Below, piece by piece: positions 9,090 through 17,301 of a stretch of DNA of 64,000 nucleotides (position 1 is the stretch's first letter; each line of letters begins with the position of its first letter). A program made the translations under genes and the position numbers. This DNA comes from an uncultured Acetatifactor sp. (GTDB lineage: Bacteria; Bacillota; Clostridia; Lachnospirales; Lachnospiraceae). The stretch is from the NCBI GenBank assembly GCA_910583845.1, contig CAJUAB010000002.1, positions 124,001 through 188,000 of the forward strand. Direction: 5' to 3'. The notes beneath the pieces were generated by a model. It was not told the origin of the DNA and made no database searches. It saw only the letters and a program-made list of their open reading frames with translations.

Positions 9090-9121
9090 CAGAGCGTGTA
9101 AAAAAGCATGCCTGCCATCTG
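9090..9121. repeat. Diverged end of the MITE-like repeat
   Basis: The stretch CAGAGCGTGT, then an A-run, then GCCATCTG matches the left end of the inverted-repeat element at 36721-36879, with gaps. It sits just beyond the stop codon of the ankyrin gene. It is probably a degenerate copy of the same repeat family. Confidence 0.4.
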
Positions 9122-9149
9122 CCGCGGCATATCATTTTGCGGGTACGCC

Positions 9150-10124
9150 CTAATTCTCAGCTCCCGCGATCAGCAATTTCTCCACGATATCATTGCAGCC
9201 GCCTTCGGTGGCGTAGTACAGGGCGGTATGCTCCATGGCATCCACATAGGCGACATTGGCGCCGTTGTCCAAGAGAGTTCCCACAATGTAGTTATTTCCC
9301 CGGCGGGCGGCGATGATCAGCGCTGTCTCGCCGTCCTCGTTGCGCTCGTCGATTCTGGCGGTATGAGCCAGGAGGTTTTTAACAAGATGCTCATTCTCAT
9401 TGGCCGCCGCGATATGCAGGGGGGAGTTGCCGCCGCTGCCGCTGATATTGGGGTCTGCCCCGGCATCCAGCAAAAGATCAGCGATCAGAAGATTGTCCTC
9501 CATGACAGCCATAAGGAGTGGGGTCAGTTTTTCGTCATTACGGGCGTTGATATCCATGTCCCCCTTGGCCAGCAAGGCTTTTACCACCTCCCCCTGTCCG
9601 TTGACGCAGGCCTGGTGGAGGGGGGTATTCCCATAGGCGTCGGCATTTCCGGAGCACTCTTTGGAGAGGTTCTCTACCAGCTGGATCAGTCCCAGCGCGT
9701 TGGCGTAATCCAGAGCGGTGTGATTCTGGTTATCCATGACAGAGCTGTCCGCGCCCAATTCCATCAGATATTTGGCGGCTTCAGCCTTTCTGGCCTCCAC
9801 GGCATAGATCAGAGCAGTCTTGCCCGCCTTGTCCGTGGCGTTGAGATCAGCCCCCGCGTCCGACAGCAGCTGAATAATCTCCTTGTTGCCGGACTGAACG
9901 GCCATATGCAGGGGGGTGATGCTGGTGTTGGAAATCTGGTTCACATCCGCGTCCTTGGCCAGCAGCAGTTTGACGATGTCCCTATATCCCTTCCTGCAGG
10001 CGTAGTGGAGAGGAGAAAAGCCTGACTCGTCCACGGCGTTGACATTTATGTTGTCCTTTTTCAAAAATGCCATGACAACCCCTTTTTGCCCGTTCTGACA
10101 TGCGGTTAATAAAAGTTTATCCAT
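9150..10124 (-). CDS. Ankyrin repeat protein
   Basis: A 324-residue protein made almost entirely of about ten ankyrin repeats, recognisable by recurring TPLHxA and LLxAGADxN phrases every ~33 residues. Repeat four (NHTALDYANALG) is slightly degenerate. No signal peptide or membrane segment is seen, so it is likely a cytosolic protein-binding scaffold; its partner is unknown. GGAGGT lies eight bases before the ATG at 10124, which fixes the start. A good promoter precedes it on the minus strand. Repeat-like sequences flank the gene on both sides. Confidence 0.9.
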   Translation of the reverse strand: MDKLLLTACQNGQKGVVMAFLKKDNINVNAVDESGFSPLHYACRKGYRDIVKLLLAKDADVNQISNTSITPLHMAVQSGNKEIIQLLSDAGADLNATDKAGKTALIYAVEARKAEAAKYLMELGADSSVMDNQNHTALDYANALGLIQLVENLSKECSGNADAYGNTPLHQACVNGQGEVVKALLAKGDMDINARNDEKLTPLLMAVMEDNLLIADLLLDAGADPNISGSGGNSPLHIAAANENEHLVKNLLAHTARIDERNEDGETALIIAARRGNNYIVGTLLDNGANVAYVDAMEHTALYYATEGGCNDIVEKLLIAGAEN

Positions 10125-10164
10125 ATTTGTACCTCCATGTTTTCCGATTATTTCCACTGGAATC

Positions 10165-10193
10165 ATTATATAACGAATTGCAGGCAGTGTCGA
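10165..10193 (-). promoter_or_regulatory. Promoter of the ankyrin gene
   Basis: Read on the minus strand, TCGACA (10193-10188) and TATAAT (10170-10165) are 17 bases apart, 40 bases ahead of the start codon. Confidence 0.65.
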
Positions 10194-10309
10194 GAGTATG
10201 TTTGAAAATTGCCTGATCCGGAACACGGGGCCTGCTGGATGATACGAATCTGTCATGCGGGGGAGCAGGTATACAAAAATGGCAGGAAAGCCTAATTATT
10301 TACATTCGT

Positions 10310-10351
10310 AATCCGATATACAGATTAACAGGGAGATCTGTATATCGGATT
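10310..10351. repeat. Perfect 16-bp inverted repeat upstream of a coiled-coil gene
   Basis: The arm at 10310-10325 (AATCCGATATACAGAT) and its exact complement at 10336-10351 enclose a 10-base loop. Allowing two mismatches, the arms extend to 23 bases. It lies about 40 bases before the start of the gene at 10389 and has no U-tract. A regulatory palindrome or mobile-element remnant is as likely as a terminator. Confidence 0.7.
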
Positions 10352-10388
10352 GCAAATGGGAAACAGTGCATTCAGCAGGGGGAAAAAT

Positions 10389-11390
10389 ATGGGAATCGGT
10401 ATAGGAGCAGAATATGGCAGGCCATCGGACAGGAAAGCATCCGGGGACAGGGTATCCCGGAGAAAAGTATCTTGCGGCACGGCTTCCGGCAGCACAAGGG
10501 AGGTGATTAAAAACGGAAATACAGTGACTGTCAGAACCATTTTACGGCGGATGGACGGAACCTATATGGGAACCATATCCGTGACGAAAACAGCCCGGAA
10601 AAAGCCCAAAAAAGTCAATTACAATTTCAAAGAGATTTCGGCCATGATCCTTCAGTCCAAAACCTCCGGCAGCGCAAGGCAGGTGGCGGTACTCGCCAGG
10701 GGGAAGGCGGCCCTCCTTCGGCAGCGGCGCAAGAGCGGGGAGTATGATGACAAGGAACTGGAGAGCGCCATTATCCATGCGGAGAAGATGGAGCGCATTG
10801 CCAGAAAACGAATGCGTCACCTACAGGAGGAAGAGACGGCAAAACGTGGCGGCCCCTGCTTTGGTGAAATGGAGGAGGAATGGGAAGATCATCAGACAGA
10901 GCAGGAGGAGGAGCCGGAAGAGGCCCCGGAGACTGACAGGAAAAGGCAGGAGGCGATGCTGGAAAAGAGACAGCAGGAGATCCAGCAGATGATGCGGGAG
11001 ATGGAGCAGGCCCGGAGGAAATTTGAACAGGAGATGGCGGAGCTTTCAACGATGGATGAATGGTCAGACATTCTGGGCGGCGGCGCTTCCAGGGACATGG
11101 ACCCCGAGGAGCTGGACGAACTGAAGAAAAAACATCGGCTCGACGAACAGAGGGAGATTATGGAAGCGGATATGGCATATCTGAAGGCGCTTTTCTATAA
11201 GCTGGCTCAGGAAAAGCAGCAGGGAAGCGGTTTCGGAGAAGATTCCGGCACCGCTCCCGGCAGCGGCGCGGTTGCCGGCGGTGACGGCGGCACCGGCGTG
11301 TCGCTGGAACTGAGCGGTATGGAGATGCCAGTGGAGGCCGCGCCGGTTCCTCCGATGCCGGCGGGCGGCAGTATAGATGCCACAGTGTGA
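10389..11390 (+). CDS. Charged coiled-coil protein, unknown function
   Basis: A 333-residue soluble protein. Residues ~1-90 are basic with a short beta stretch (NTVTVRTILRRMDGTYMG). Residues ~95-270 are a strongly charged, Glu/Gln/Arg-rich helical region predicted to form coiled coils. The C-terminal ~60 residues are a Gly/Pro/Ala-rich flexible tail. I do not recognise a functional family. AGGGGGAAA precedes the chosen ATG; an upstream ATG at 10350 lies inside a palindrome and has no ribosome site. Its stop codon is only two bases from the stop of the convergent gene. Confidence 0.6.
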   Translation: MGIGIGAEYGRPSDRKASGDRVSRRKVSCGTASGSTREVIKNGNTVTVRTILRRMDGTYMGTISVTKTARKKPKKVNYNFKEISAMILQSKTSGSARQVAVLARGKAALLRQRRKSGEYDDKELESAIIHAEKMERIARKRMRHLQEEETAKRGGPCFGEMEEEWEDHQTEQEEEPEEAPETDRKRQEAMLEKRQQEIQQMMREMEQARRKFEQEMAELSTMDEWSDILGGGASRDMDPEELDELKKKHRLDEQREIMEADMAYLKALFYKLAQEKQQGSGFGEDSGTAPGSGAVAGGDGGTGVSLELSGMEMPVEAAPVPPMPAGGSIDATV

Positions 11391-11392
11391 TC

Positions 11393-12259
11393 TCACAGTC
11401 TGATCTGGGACAATATCTCCCTGTTTACAAAGAGTGTGTTGTCTTTTCTGGTATCGCAGGCCCATTTCACCAGAGTGACCCTGTCCCCCACAATCTCCAG
11501 GCAGGTGATGCAGCGGGGATGGACGCAGCTGCCTGTGTTGAAATAGGGGGTGTCCGCACTGAGCCTGGGCCGGTGCGTGTGTCCCGTGATCAGAATATGT
11601 CCGCTTTTCCGGGCGTAGTCGGTGAGACGCTGTTCCACCGTATCCTTATGGGTGTAGTTTTTGGCGGCGCTGGTGGGGTCAAGCACCCCGAAATGCTCCA
11701 GCGGCTGCCAGAAGTACCGCACCAGAAATCGCGCCAGCCGCCAGAAAGTGGAGTTGAGGGGGTCCGCCTGGTGTCCGTGGGTCAGGTAAAGGCGCTGTCC
11801 CTGCCCCCGCTGCTCCAGGATGACACCTTCATAAAAGGTGAGGCCCGGGAAAAGGGACTGATGGCATTGGGCATCCGTACAGAAATAAGAGCCGCAGACC
11901 TGGTCGGAATAGCCAGGTCTTTTTTTCTCCATGTCGTGGTTGCCATACAGCAGGTAAAGCCGCCCCTGGCGGTAAAACAGGGAGAGGAGCCAGAAAACAT
12001 TGCTGTGGATCTCAATAATCTGGCTCATCCGCCTGTTCTCCCACAATTCATCTCCGTCCCCCAATTCAATATAGGTGTATCCCTGGGCATAATAATGCTT
12101 TAAGGCCGTAAAATAGAGATTCTGGTTTTTCAGAAAATTATCTCCCCAGGTGCCGCTTCCCCGATGACAGTCGCTGATCAGTACATAGCGGCTGCAAGGT
12201 CCCAGCGGAAGAACGGGAGCGTTTTGAAAAGCGTGGGTAAGGCGGGAAGAGTAACTCAT
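11393..12259 (-). CDS. Metallophosphoesterase (calcineurin-like)
   Basis: A 288-residue phosphoesterase with all metal-binding motifs in order: SDCHRG (D-x-H), GDGDELWE, GNHDME, LTHGHQ and TGHTH. The spacing and the tryptophan-rich middle resemble the UDP-2,3-diacylglucosamine hydrolase-like branch, but a Gram-positive has no lipid A, so the substrate is open. The ATG at 12259 follows AAAGGAA; a 12-codon upstream extension lacks a site. It runs toward the coiled-coil gene with no room for a terminator between them. Confidence 0.82.
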   Translation of the reverse strand: MSYSSRLTHAFQNAPVLPLGPCSRYVLISDCHRGSGTWGDNFLKNQNLYFTALKHYYAQGYTYIELGDGDELWENRRMSQIIEIHSNVFWLLSLFYRQGRLYLLYGNHDMEKKRPGYSDQVCGSYFCTDAQCHQSLFPGLTFYEGVILEQRGQGQRLYLTHGHQADPLNSTFWRLARFLVRYFWQPLEHFGVLDPTSAAKNYTHKDTVEQRLTDYARKSGHILITGHTHRPRLSADTPYFNTGSCVHPRCITCLEIVGDRVTLVKWACDTRKDNTLFVNREILSQIRL

Positions 12260-12315
12260 AAACGGACAATTCCTTTCTTTTTTAGTTCCGCACATTCCCG
12301 GCGCACAGACCGGAT

Positions 12316-12354
12316 GCTTCCCGTCAGGCCGCTGCAGGCGGCTTGACAGGAAGC
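12316..12354. repeat. Long hairpin between two minus-strand genes
   Basis: The 17-base arm at 12316-12332 pairs with 12338-12354 across a 5-base loop, with two G-U pairs if transcribed. Flanking CATTCCCGG and CCGGGAATATG extend the fold. No U-tract is present. It lies between the DUF4474-like gene and the metallophosphoesterase gene and could stabilise or separate their transcripts. Confidence 0.5.
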
Positions 12355-12402
12355 AGTGTGTTTTCCGGGAATATGCCGCCGGATCATCCGGCTTCCATTC
12401 TG

Positions 12403-13308
12403 TTATTTCCGGGGAACAGGCTGCCTTAACATACGGCGCAGAGTGAAGGGCAGCAGCTCATAGAGGAACAGTATCCGGTCCAGCGTACAGTCAAAGGGAC
12501 GTGTGACACAGCGGTATAACCGGCAGGAAAAGCGGTTGCACAGCTGGGCCCAGCGAATCCGCATCCGCCGAAACCAGGAGATGCGTTCGGGACAGATGGG
12601 AGAGGCAGGACAGCCGCAGCTGTAGCGGATGTGTACCTGCATGCCGTGGCAGCAACAGGAATACCGCAGGGATTTGTTCTCCTGACCGAGACGCTCAAGG
12701 GCTTCCAGGAACCGGCGCTGCATTTCCGCGCAGGGAAAGCCGATGGTGACTTCCAGGGTCAGATGGCCGGGCTTTGTGAACAGGCCCACAAGAAAAGCGG
12801 TGAGCCACCAGGTGGTGTGGGACATGGTGGCCAGCAGTTTCTCCCCGTGAAAGAGATGGAAGGTGACGGGCAGTCGTTCACTGTCGGGTACGGCCTGAAA
12901 ATGAGCGGTGGCGTATTCTTCCGGCGACAGCAGACCGTCGGCCTGATAGATACCCACTTCGGCGCCGGTGTTGATGCCGTACTGGCCCTTCCACAGCTCG
13001 ATGAGCCAGGTGCGGCCACAGTGGTTAAAATAGATCGGCAGCGCGTCAAACACGATGTGAAGACGCAGGGCGGCTTTGTCAAAGAGCGCCCTGTAGCCCG
13101 CCTGGCGCTGCCAGGCGTCATTGCGGGTGGAGATCAGGTCCTGGTCGCATACATAATAGTATCCGAAGGGTTCCAGAATCGTGTCCAGCAGATCCTGCTT
13201 TTCCCGGCAGGACATGCAGCAGACCTTTTTGATCGCTCTGCGCCTGCGCCAGAAGCAAAATCCCAGACACAGAACGAGCAGCAGTAAAAAACCGATGAAA
13301 AAATACAT
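12403..13308 (-). CDS. Membrane-anchored DUF4474-like protein
   Basis: A 301-residue protein with one N-terminal membrane helix (FIGFLLLLVLCLGFCFW) followed by Arg-rich residues, so the rest is probably cytoplasmic. The segment EPFGYYYVCDQDLISTRNDAWQ and the following globular region match my memory of the DUF4474 family, whose function is unknown. Residues ~215-250 hold many cysteines (CCCHGMQVH, CGCPASPIC), which might bind metal. The ATG at 13308 is preceded by AGGAAA. It is divergent from the RNase H gene across ~220 bases. Confidence 0.65.
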   Translation of the reverse strand: MYFFIGFLLLLVLCLGFCFWRRRRAIKKVCCMSCREKQDLLDTILEPFGYYYVCDQDLISTRNDAWQRQAGYRALFDKAALRLHIVFDALPIYFNHCGRTWLIELWKGQYGINTGAEVGIYQADGLLSPEEYATAHFQAVPDSERLPVTFHLFHGEKLLATMSHTTWWLTAFLVGLFTKPGHLTLEVTIGFPCAEMQRRFLEALERLGQENKSLRYSCCCHGMQVHIRYSCGCPASPICPERISWFRRMRIRWAQLCNRFSCRLYRCVTRPFDCTLDRILFLYELLPFTLRRMLRQPVPRK

Positions 13309-13432
13309 AATAGGGAATTTCCTGTCATTTTTCTTACTATATTGTATGATGGGCGGGAAATTCTGTGTGCGCAGTAAGGGCGGCGGATATGGTGTCCTGG
13401 GAGTCAAAGGCAGCAATATTGCCGATTGCTTC

Positions 13433-13461
13433 TTGTCCTGCCGATAAAAATATGCTAATAT
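13433..13461 (+). promoter_or_regulatory. Possible promoter of the RNase H gene
   Basis: TTGTCC (13433-13438) and TAATAT (13456-13461) are 17 bases apart, about 60 bases ahead of the start codon. Both are 4/6 matches. Confidence 0.35.
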
Positions 13462-13529
13462 ATTATACGGAGCCACAGCCTTCAGAGGGCAGTGGCTTTA
13501 TGTTACAGATTTGTACATTGGAGGCAGGG

Positions 13530-14396
13530 ATGGCGGCGAAGAAAGTGTATGCGGTGCGCAGGGGAAAAGTCACAGGGATACTGGACGATTGGGATGCCTG
13601 CAAAGCGGCTGTGGACGGGTATCCGGGGGCGGAGTACAAGAGCTTTAAGACCCTGGAGGAAGCCAGAGACTACTTGGGGGAAAATGCTGCTCCGGCAGGC
13701 GGAGAGACGGCGGATGGCAAAAGCGCGTCGACGGACAGAGGCCGGGCAGCCGGCAAAAGCGCGTCGACGGACAGAGGACGGACAGCTGGCAAAAGCGCGG
13801 CGACGGACAGAGGACGGACAGCCGGCAAAAGCAGCGCCTCCGGAGAGAAGGCCAGGGGAGGCAAGAAGCGGGAACTGCCGGACCGGGAGAAGCGCCCTCT
13901 GGGGATGGGGGACCCCGACGGCGGACTGGTGGCCTATGTGGATGGCAGTTATGAGCATTCGGTCAGAAGATATGCTTTTGGCTGTGTGTTTATTCTCCCG
14001 GATGATACAATTTATGTGGAAAACGGCAGCGGAAGCAATCCTGACACCGCACAGCTCCGGAACGTATCCGGTGAGATGCTGGGGGCCATGTTCGCGGTCA
14101 GATGGGCCATGAAGAACGGGTTTGCGGGGATCGAACTGCGCTATGACTATGAGGGCATTGAAAAATGGGTCACTGGCGCGTGGAAGAGCAAGACCGAATT
14201 GACGCGAAAGTACGCGGAAGCCATGAGGCGGTGGATGGGCAGCATCCGGATGCGTTTTACCAAGGTGGAGGCCCACACCAATGTATATTATAATGAACTG
14301 GCGGATCGGCTGGCGAAGGACGGACTGAGGGAAAGGGAGAACATTCCCGAAGTATGGCTGATGAAGGAGATGGAACCCTGGGCAGGCCGAAACTGA
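13530..14396 (+). CDS. rnhA: Ribonuclease H with N-terminal RNA/DNA-hybrid binding domain
   Basis: A 288-residue RNase HI-type enzyme that removes RNA from RNA/DNA hybrids. Residues 3-50 are the caulimovirus-viroplasmin-like hybrid-binding domain (KVYAVRRGKVTGILDDW). Residues ~130-270 are the nuclease with catalytic acids D138 (YVDGSYEH), E182, D206 and D259. Between them is a low-complexity linker built from a tandem 12-residue repeat. GGAGG in front of ATG 13530 selects this start. The gene lies just ahead of an rRNA pseudouridine synthase on the same strand and they may share a transcript. Confidence 0.9.
   Translation: MAAKKVYAVRRGKVTGILDDWDACKAAVDGYPGAEYKSFKTLEEARDYLGENAAPAGGETADGKSASTDRGRAAGKSASTDRGRTAGKSAATDRGRTAGKSSASGEKARGGKKRELPDREKRPLGMGDPDGGLVAYVDGSYEHSVRRYAFGCVFILPDDTIYVENGSGSNPDTAQLRNVSGEMLGAMFAVRWAMKNGFAGIELRYDYEGIEKWVTGAWKSKTELTRKYAEAMRRWMGSIRMRFTKVEAHTNVYYNELADRLAKDGLRERENIPEVWLMKEMEPWAGRN
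13716..13832 (+). repeat. 36-bp tandem repeat inside the RNase H gene
   Basis: Three 36-base units begin at 13716, 13752 and 13788, with a partial fourth at 13824. Each encodes a 12-residue unit of the form GKSASTDRGRTA. The period is a multiple of three, so copy number can change without shifting the frame. Confidence 0.9.
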
Positions 14397-14420
14397 GGGG
14401 ATGAGAGGAGTCTGAAAATT

Positions 14421-15236
14421 TTGCGGTTGAAAACGGATTCGCAGCACAGCCTGGGGAAGCATACATTTCCCGATACGGACCGGCGCAGTGGCGCAGGTTG
14501 GCCTGCGGAAAGCAGGAAAGAGACAAGGCTCAACAAATATCTGGCGGATCACGGCGTATGTTCCCGGCGGGAGGCGGATAAGCTGATCGAGCAGGGGCGG
14601 GTTACGGTAAACGGCCAGACAGCGCCCACCGGCTGCAAGGTCACGGAGCGGGATGAAATCACAGTGAACGGAAGAATATTGCAGGACAGGCCGCGGAAAG
14701 TGGTGCTGGCCTTTTACAAGCCGGTGGGGGTGACCTGCACGGAACAGGACAGACATGCGGAGAAGATCCTCAATGACTTTATAAAATATCCGGTGCGGGT
14801 TACTTACGCGGGGCGTCTGGACAAGGACTCCGAGGGACTGCTGCTGCTCACCAATGACGGAGATCTGATTGATGCCGTCATGCGGGGCGCGCACAGGCAT
14901 GAAAAGGAATATATTGTCAAGGTAAACAAGGAGATAGAGGCCTCTTTTTCAGAAAAAATGGCGGCGGGGGTATATCTGCCGGAACTGAAACAGACCACCA
15001 GGCCCTGTGAAGTGCGGCAGGCGGGCAAATATACCGCTCAGATTGTTCTGACCCAGGGCCTTAACCGCCAGATCCGGCGGATGTGCAGGGTCTGCGGATA
15101 TGAGGTGAGGCAGCTGAAACGAATAAGAGTCATGAATATCCGGCTGGAGGGGCTGGCACCCGGAGAGTACAGGGAAGTGCGGGGGCAGGAACTGGAGCGG
15201 CTGTATCGGGAGGCAGGGCTGAAAGCGCCGGACTGA
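14421..15236 (+). CDS. rRNA pseudouridine synthase, RsuA/RluB/RluF family
   Basis: This enzyme isomerises a uridine in ribosomal RNA. Residues ~36-80 are an S4 RNA-binding domain (RLNKYLADHGVCSRREADKL). The catalytic domain follows with the family motif GRLDKDSEGLLLLTNDG, whose Asp is the nucleophile, and then NRQIRRMCRVCGYEV. The wording is closest to RluF (23S U2604) as I remember it, but RluB is possible. The start is uncertain: a TTG at 14421 sits ten bases after GAGGAG, which leaves an unusual ~30-residue N-terminal extension. No ATG is available before the S4 domain. Confidence 0.85.
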   Translation: MRLKTDSQHSLGKHTFPDTDRRSGAGWPAESRKETRLNKYLADHGVCSRREADKLIEQGRVTVNGQTAPTGCKVTERDEITVNGRILQDRPRKVVLAFYKPVGVTCTEQDRHAEKILNDFIKYPVRVTYAGRLDKDSEGLLLLTNDGDLIDAVMRGAHRHEKEYIVKVNKEIEASFSEKMAAGVYLPELKQTTRPCEVRQAGKYTAQIVLTQGLNRQIRRMCRVCGYEVRQLKRIRVMNIRLEGLAPGEYREVRGQELERLYREAGLKAPD

Positions 15237-15266
15237 AATCTGGTATGGAAGGAAAGGAATAGAATC

Positions 15267-17222
15267 ATGGCAGCAGAAAAGTTGGATCGGATCAAAGAAT
15301 TGACAGAGCTTCTGGGCAGGGCTTCCAGAGCATATTATGCCGAGGACCGGGAGCTTATGAGTAATTATGAATATGACAGGCTCTATGACGAACTGGCGCA
15401 GCTGGAACAGGAGACCGGTATTGTCCTGGCGGGCAGTCCCACCCGGCATGTGGGGTATGAGGCTGTGGACGAGCTGCCCAAAGAGGCTCATGAAACTCCC
15501 ATGCTCTCCCTGGATAAAACCAAGGACCGTGAGGAACTGCGTTCCTGGCTGCAGGGGCAGCCGGCCATACTCAGCTGGAAGCTGGACGGATTGACCATTG
15601 TCCTGACGTATCGCGACGGAACACTGGCAAAGGCGGTAACCCGGGGCAACGGCGAGGTGGGCGAGGTCATAACGGGCAATGCCAGGACCTTTATAAACCT
15701 GCCGTTAAATATCGGTTTTCGGGGGGAACTGGTGCTTCGGGGGGAAGCGGTGATCAGTTATCCGGATTTTGAGCGGATCAACAGCCAGATTGAGGATGTG
15801 GACGCCAGGTATAAAAATCCCCGGAACCTGTGCAGCGGCTCCGTGCGTCAGTTGAACAATGAGATTACCGCGCAGAGACAGGTTCGTTTTGTGGCGTTTA
15901 ACCTGGTGCGCGCGGAGGGCGTGGATTTTGGTAATTCCAGGGAAGCGCAGTTTTCCTTTCTGGAAGAGCAGGGCTTTGAAGTGGTGCAGAGGGTTTTGGT
16001 GACGGAGGATACGATTCTGGAGGCCATAGAGGATTTCGCCCGGCGGGTGGAGGATTATGAGATCCCCTCGGACGGGCTGGTGCTGACCTATGAGGACATC
16101 GCCTATGGGCAGTCTCTGGGACGGACCGCAAAATTCCCCCGGCATTCCATTGCCTTTAAATGGGCGGACGAGCTGCGGGAGACTACACTGCGGGAGATTG
16201 AGTGGAGTCCCAGCCGGACCGGCCTGATCAATCCGGTGGCGATCTTTGAGCCTGTGGAACTGGAGGGGACTACGGTGAGCCGGGCCTCGGTACACAATAT
16301 CAGCATTCTGCGGGGACTGAAGCTGGGGATCGGGGATCGGATCACGGTGTACAAGGCCAATATGATTATTCCGCAGATCGCGGAGAATCTGACGGGGAGC
16401 GACAATGTGGAGATTCCCAAGACCTGTCCCGTCTGCGGCGGCAGGACGGAGATCCGCCAGGTGGCGGACGCCCAGAGTCTGTACTGTGTGAATGAGGACT
16501 GCGCCGCAAAAAAGATCAAGGCGTTTACCCTGTTTGTCAGCCGGGACGCCATGAATATAGACGGCTTGTCCGAGGCCACGCTGGAAAAGTTCCTGAGCAG
16601 CGGTTTCCTGCATGAGTTCGCGGATCTGTACCATCTGGACCGCTACCATGAAGAGATTACGTCCATGGAGGGCTTTGGGGAGAAATCCTATCAGAACCTG
16701 ATCGGCAGTATAGAGAAATCCCGCGAGGTCACGCTGCCGCAGGTGGTCTACGCCCTAGGCATCGCCAATATCGGCGTGGCCAATGCCAAGATGCTGTGCA
16801 GGCATTTCGACTATGACATGGAACAGCTGATGCAGGCGGACGTGGAGGAGCTGGGAGCCATCGAGGGTGTCGGAGAGGTGATTGCCACCGCTTTTGTGGA
16901 ATATATGCGGCGGGAAGAGAATGTGGAGAAAATCAGGAAATTGATGGAAGAACTGCATATCCAGGCGGTGCAGGTGGCCGAGGAGCAGAATCTGGCCGGC
17001 AAGGGCTTCTGTATCACCGGGAGTCTTCGCCACTATGGCAGCCGTAACGAGTTGAAGGATGTGATCGAGCAGCGGGGGGGTAAGGTTACAGGCAGTGTGA
17101 CCTCCAAGACCGAATGCCTGGTCAACAATGACATCGCGTCCAACTCATCCAAAAACAAGAAAGCCAAGGAACTGAATATTCCCATCTTGACAGAAGAGGA
17201 ATTTATGGCAAAATATTTGTAA
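15267..17222 (+). CDS. ligA: NAD-dependent DNA ligase
   Basis: A complete 651-residue LigA, which seals nicks in DNA during replication and repair using NAD. Domains in order: Ia region with the YYAEDRELMSNYEYDRLYDEL NAD-binding element, adenylation domain with KLDG and nucleophile K105, and OB fold (~315-390). A four-Cys zinc finger (CPVCGGRTEI ... CVNEDCAAKKIK), helix-hairpin-helix repeats and a C-terminal BRCT domain (GKGFCITGSL) follow. AAAGGAAT precedes the ATG. It sits 30 bases after the pseudouridine synthase on the same strand. Confidence 0.97.
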   Translation: MAAEKLDRIKELTELLGRASRAYYAEDRELMSNYEYDRLYDELAQLEQETGIVLAGSPTRHVGYEAVDELPKEAHETPMLSLDKTKDREELRSWLQGQPAILSWKLDGLTIVLTYRDGTLAKAVTRGNGEVGEVITGNARTFINLPLNIGFRGELVLRGEAVISYPDFERINSQIEDVDARYKNPRNLCSGSVRQLNNEITAQRQVRFVAFNLVRAEGVDFGNSREAQFSFLEEQGFEVVQRVLVTEDTILEAIEDFARRVEDYEIPSDGLVLTYEDIAYGQSLGRTAKFPRHSIAFKWADELRETTLREIEWSPSRTGLINPVAIFEPVELEGTTVSRASVHNISILRGLKLGIGDRITVYKANMIIPQIAENLTGSDNVEIPKTCPVCGGRTEIRQVADAQSLYCVNEDCAAKKIKAFTLFVSRDAMNIDGLSEATLEKFLSSGFLHEFADLYHLDRYHEEITSMEGFGEKSYQNLIGSIEKSREVTLPQVVYALGIANIGVANAKMLCRHFDYDMEQLMQADVEELGAIEGVGEVIATAFVEYMRREENVEKIRKLMEELHIQAVQVAEEQNLAGKGFCITGSLRHYGSRNELKDVIEQRGGKVTGSVTSKTECLVNNDIASNSSKNKKAKELNIPILTEEEFMAKYL

Positions 17223-17301
17223 CACACGGGCCTGCGGGGACAGGTAAGGATCAGTCGCCCGAAGTATTTGGATATTGGGATAAGGAGAGGAGTGCAGAAC
17301 A

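Noticed and set aside
17223..17301. SAM riboswitch or T-box before metA
   Set aside because: Only 79 bases are available and none of the conserved core sequences are present.
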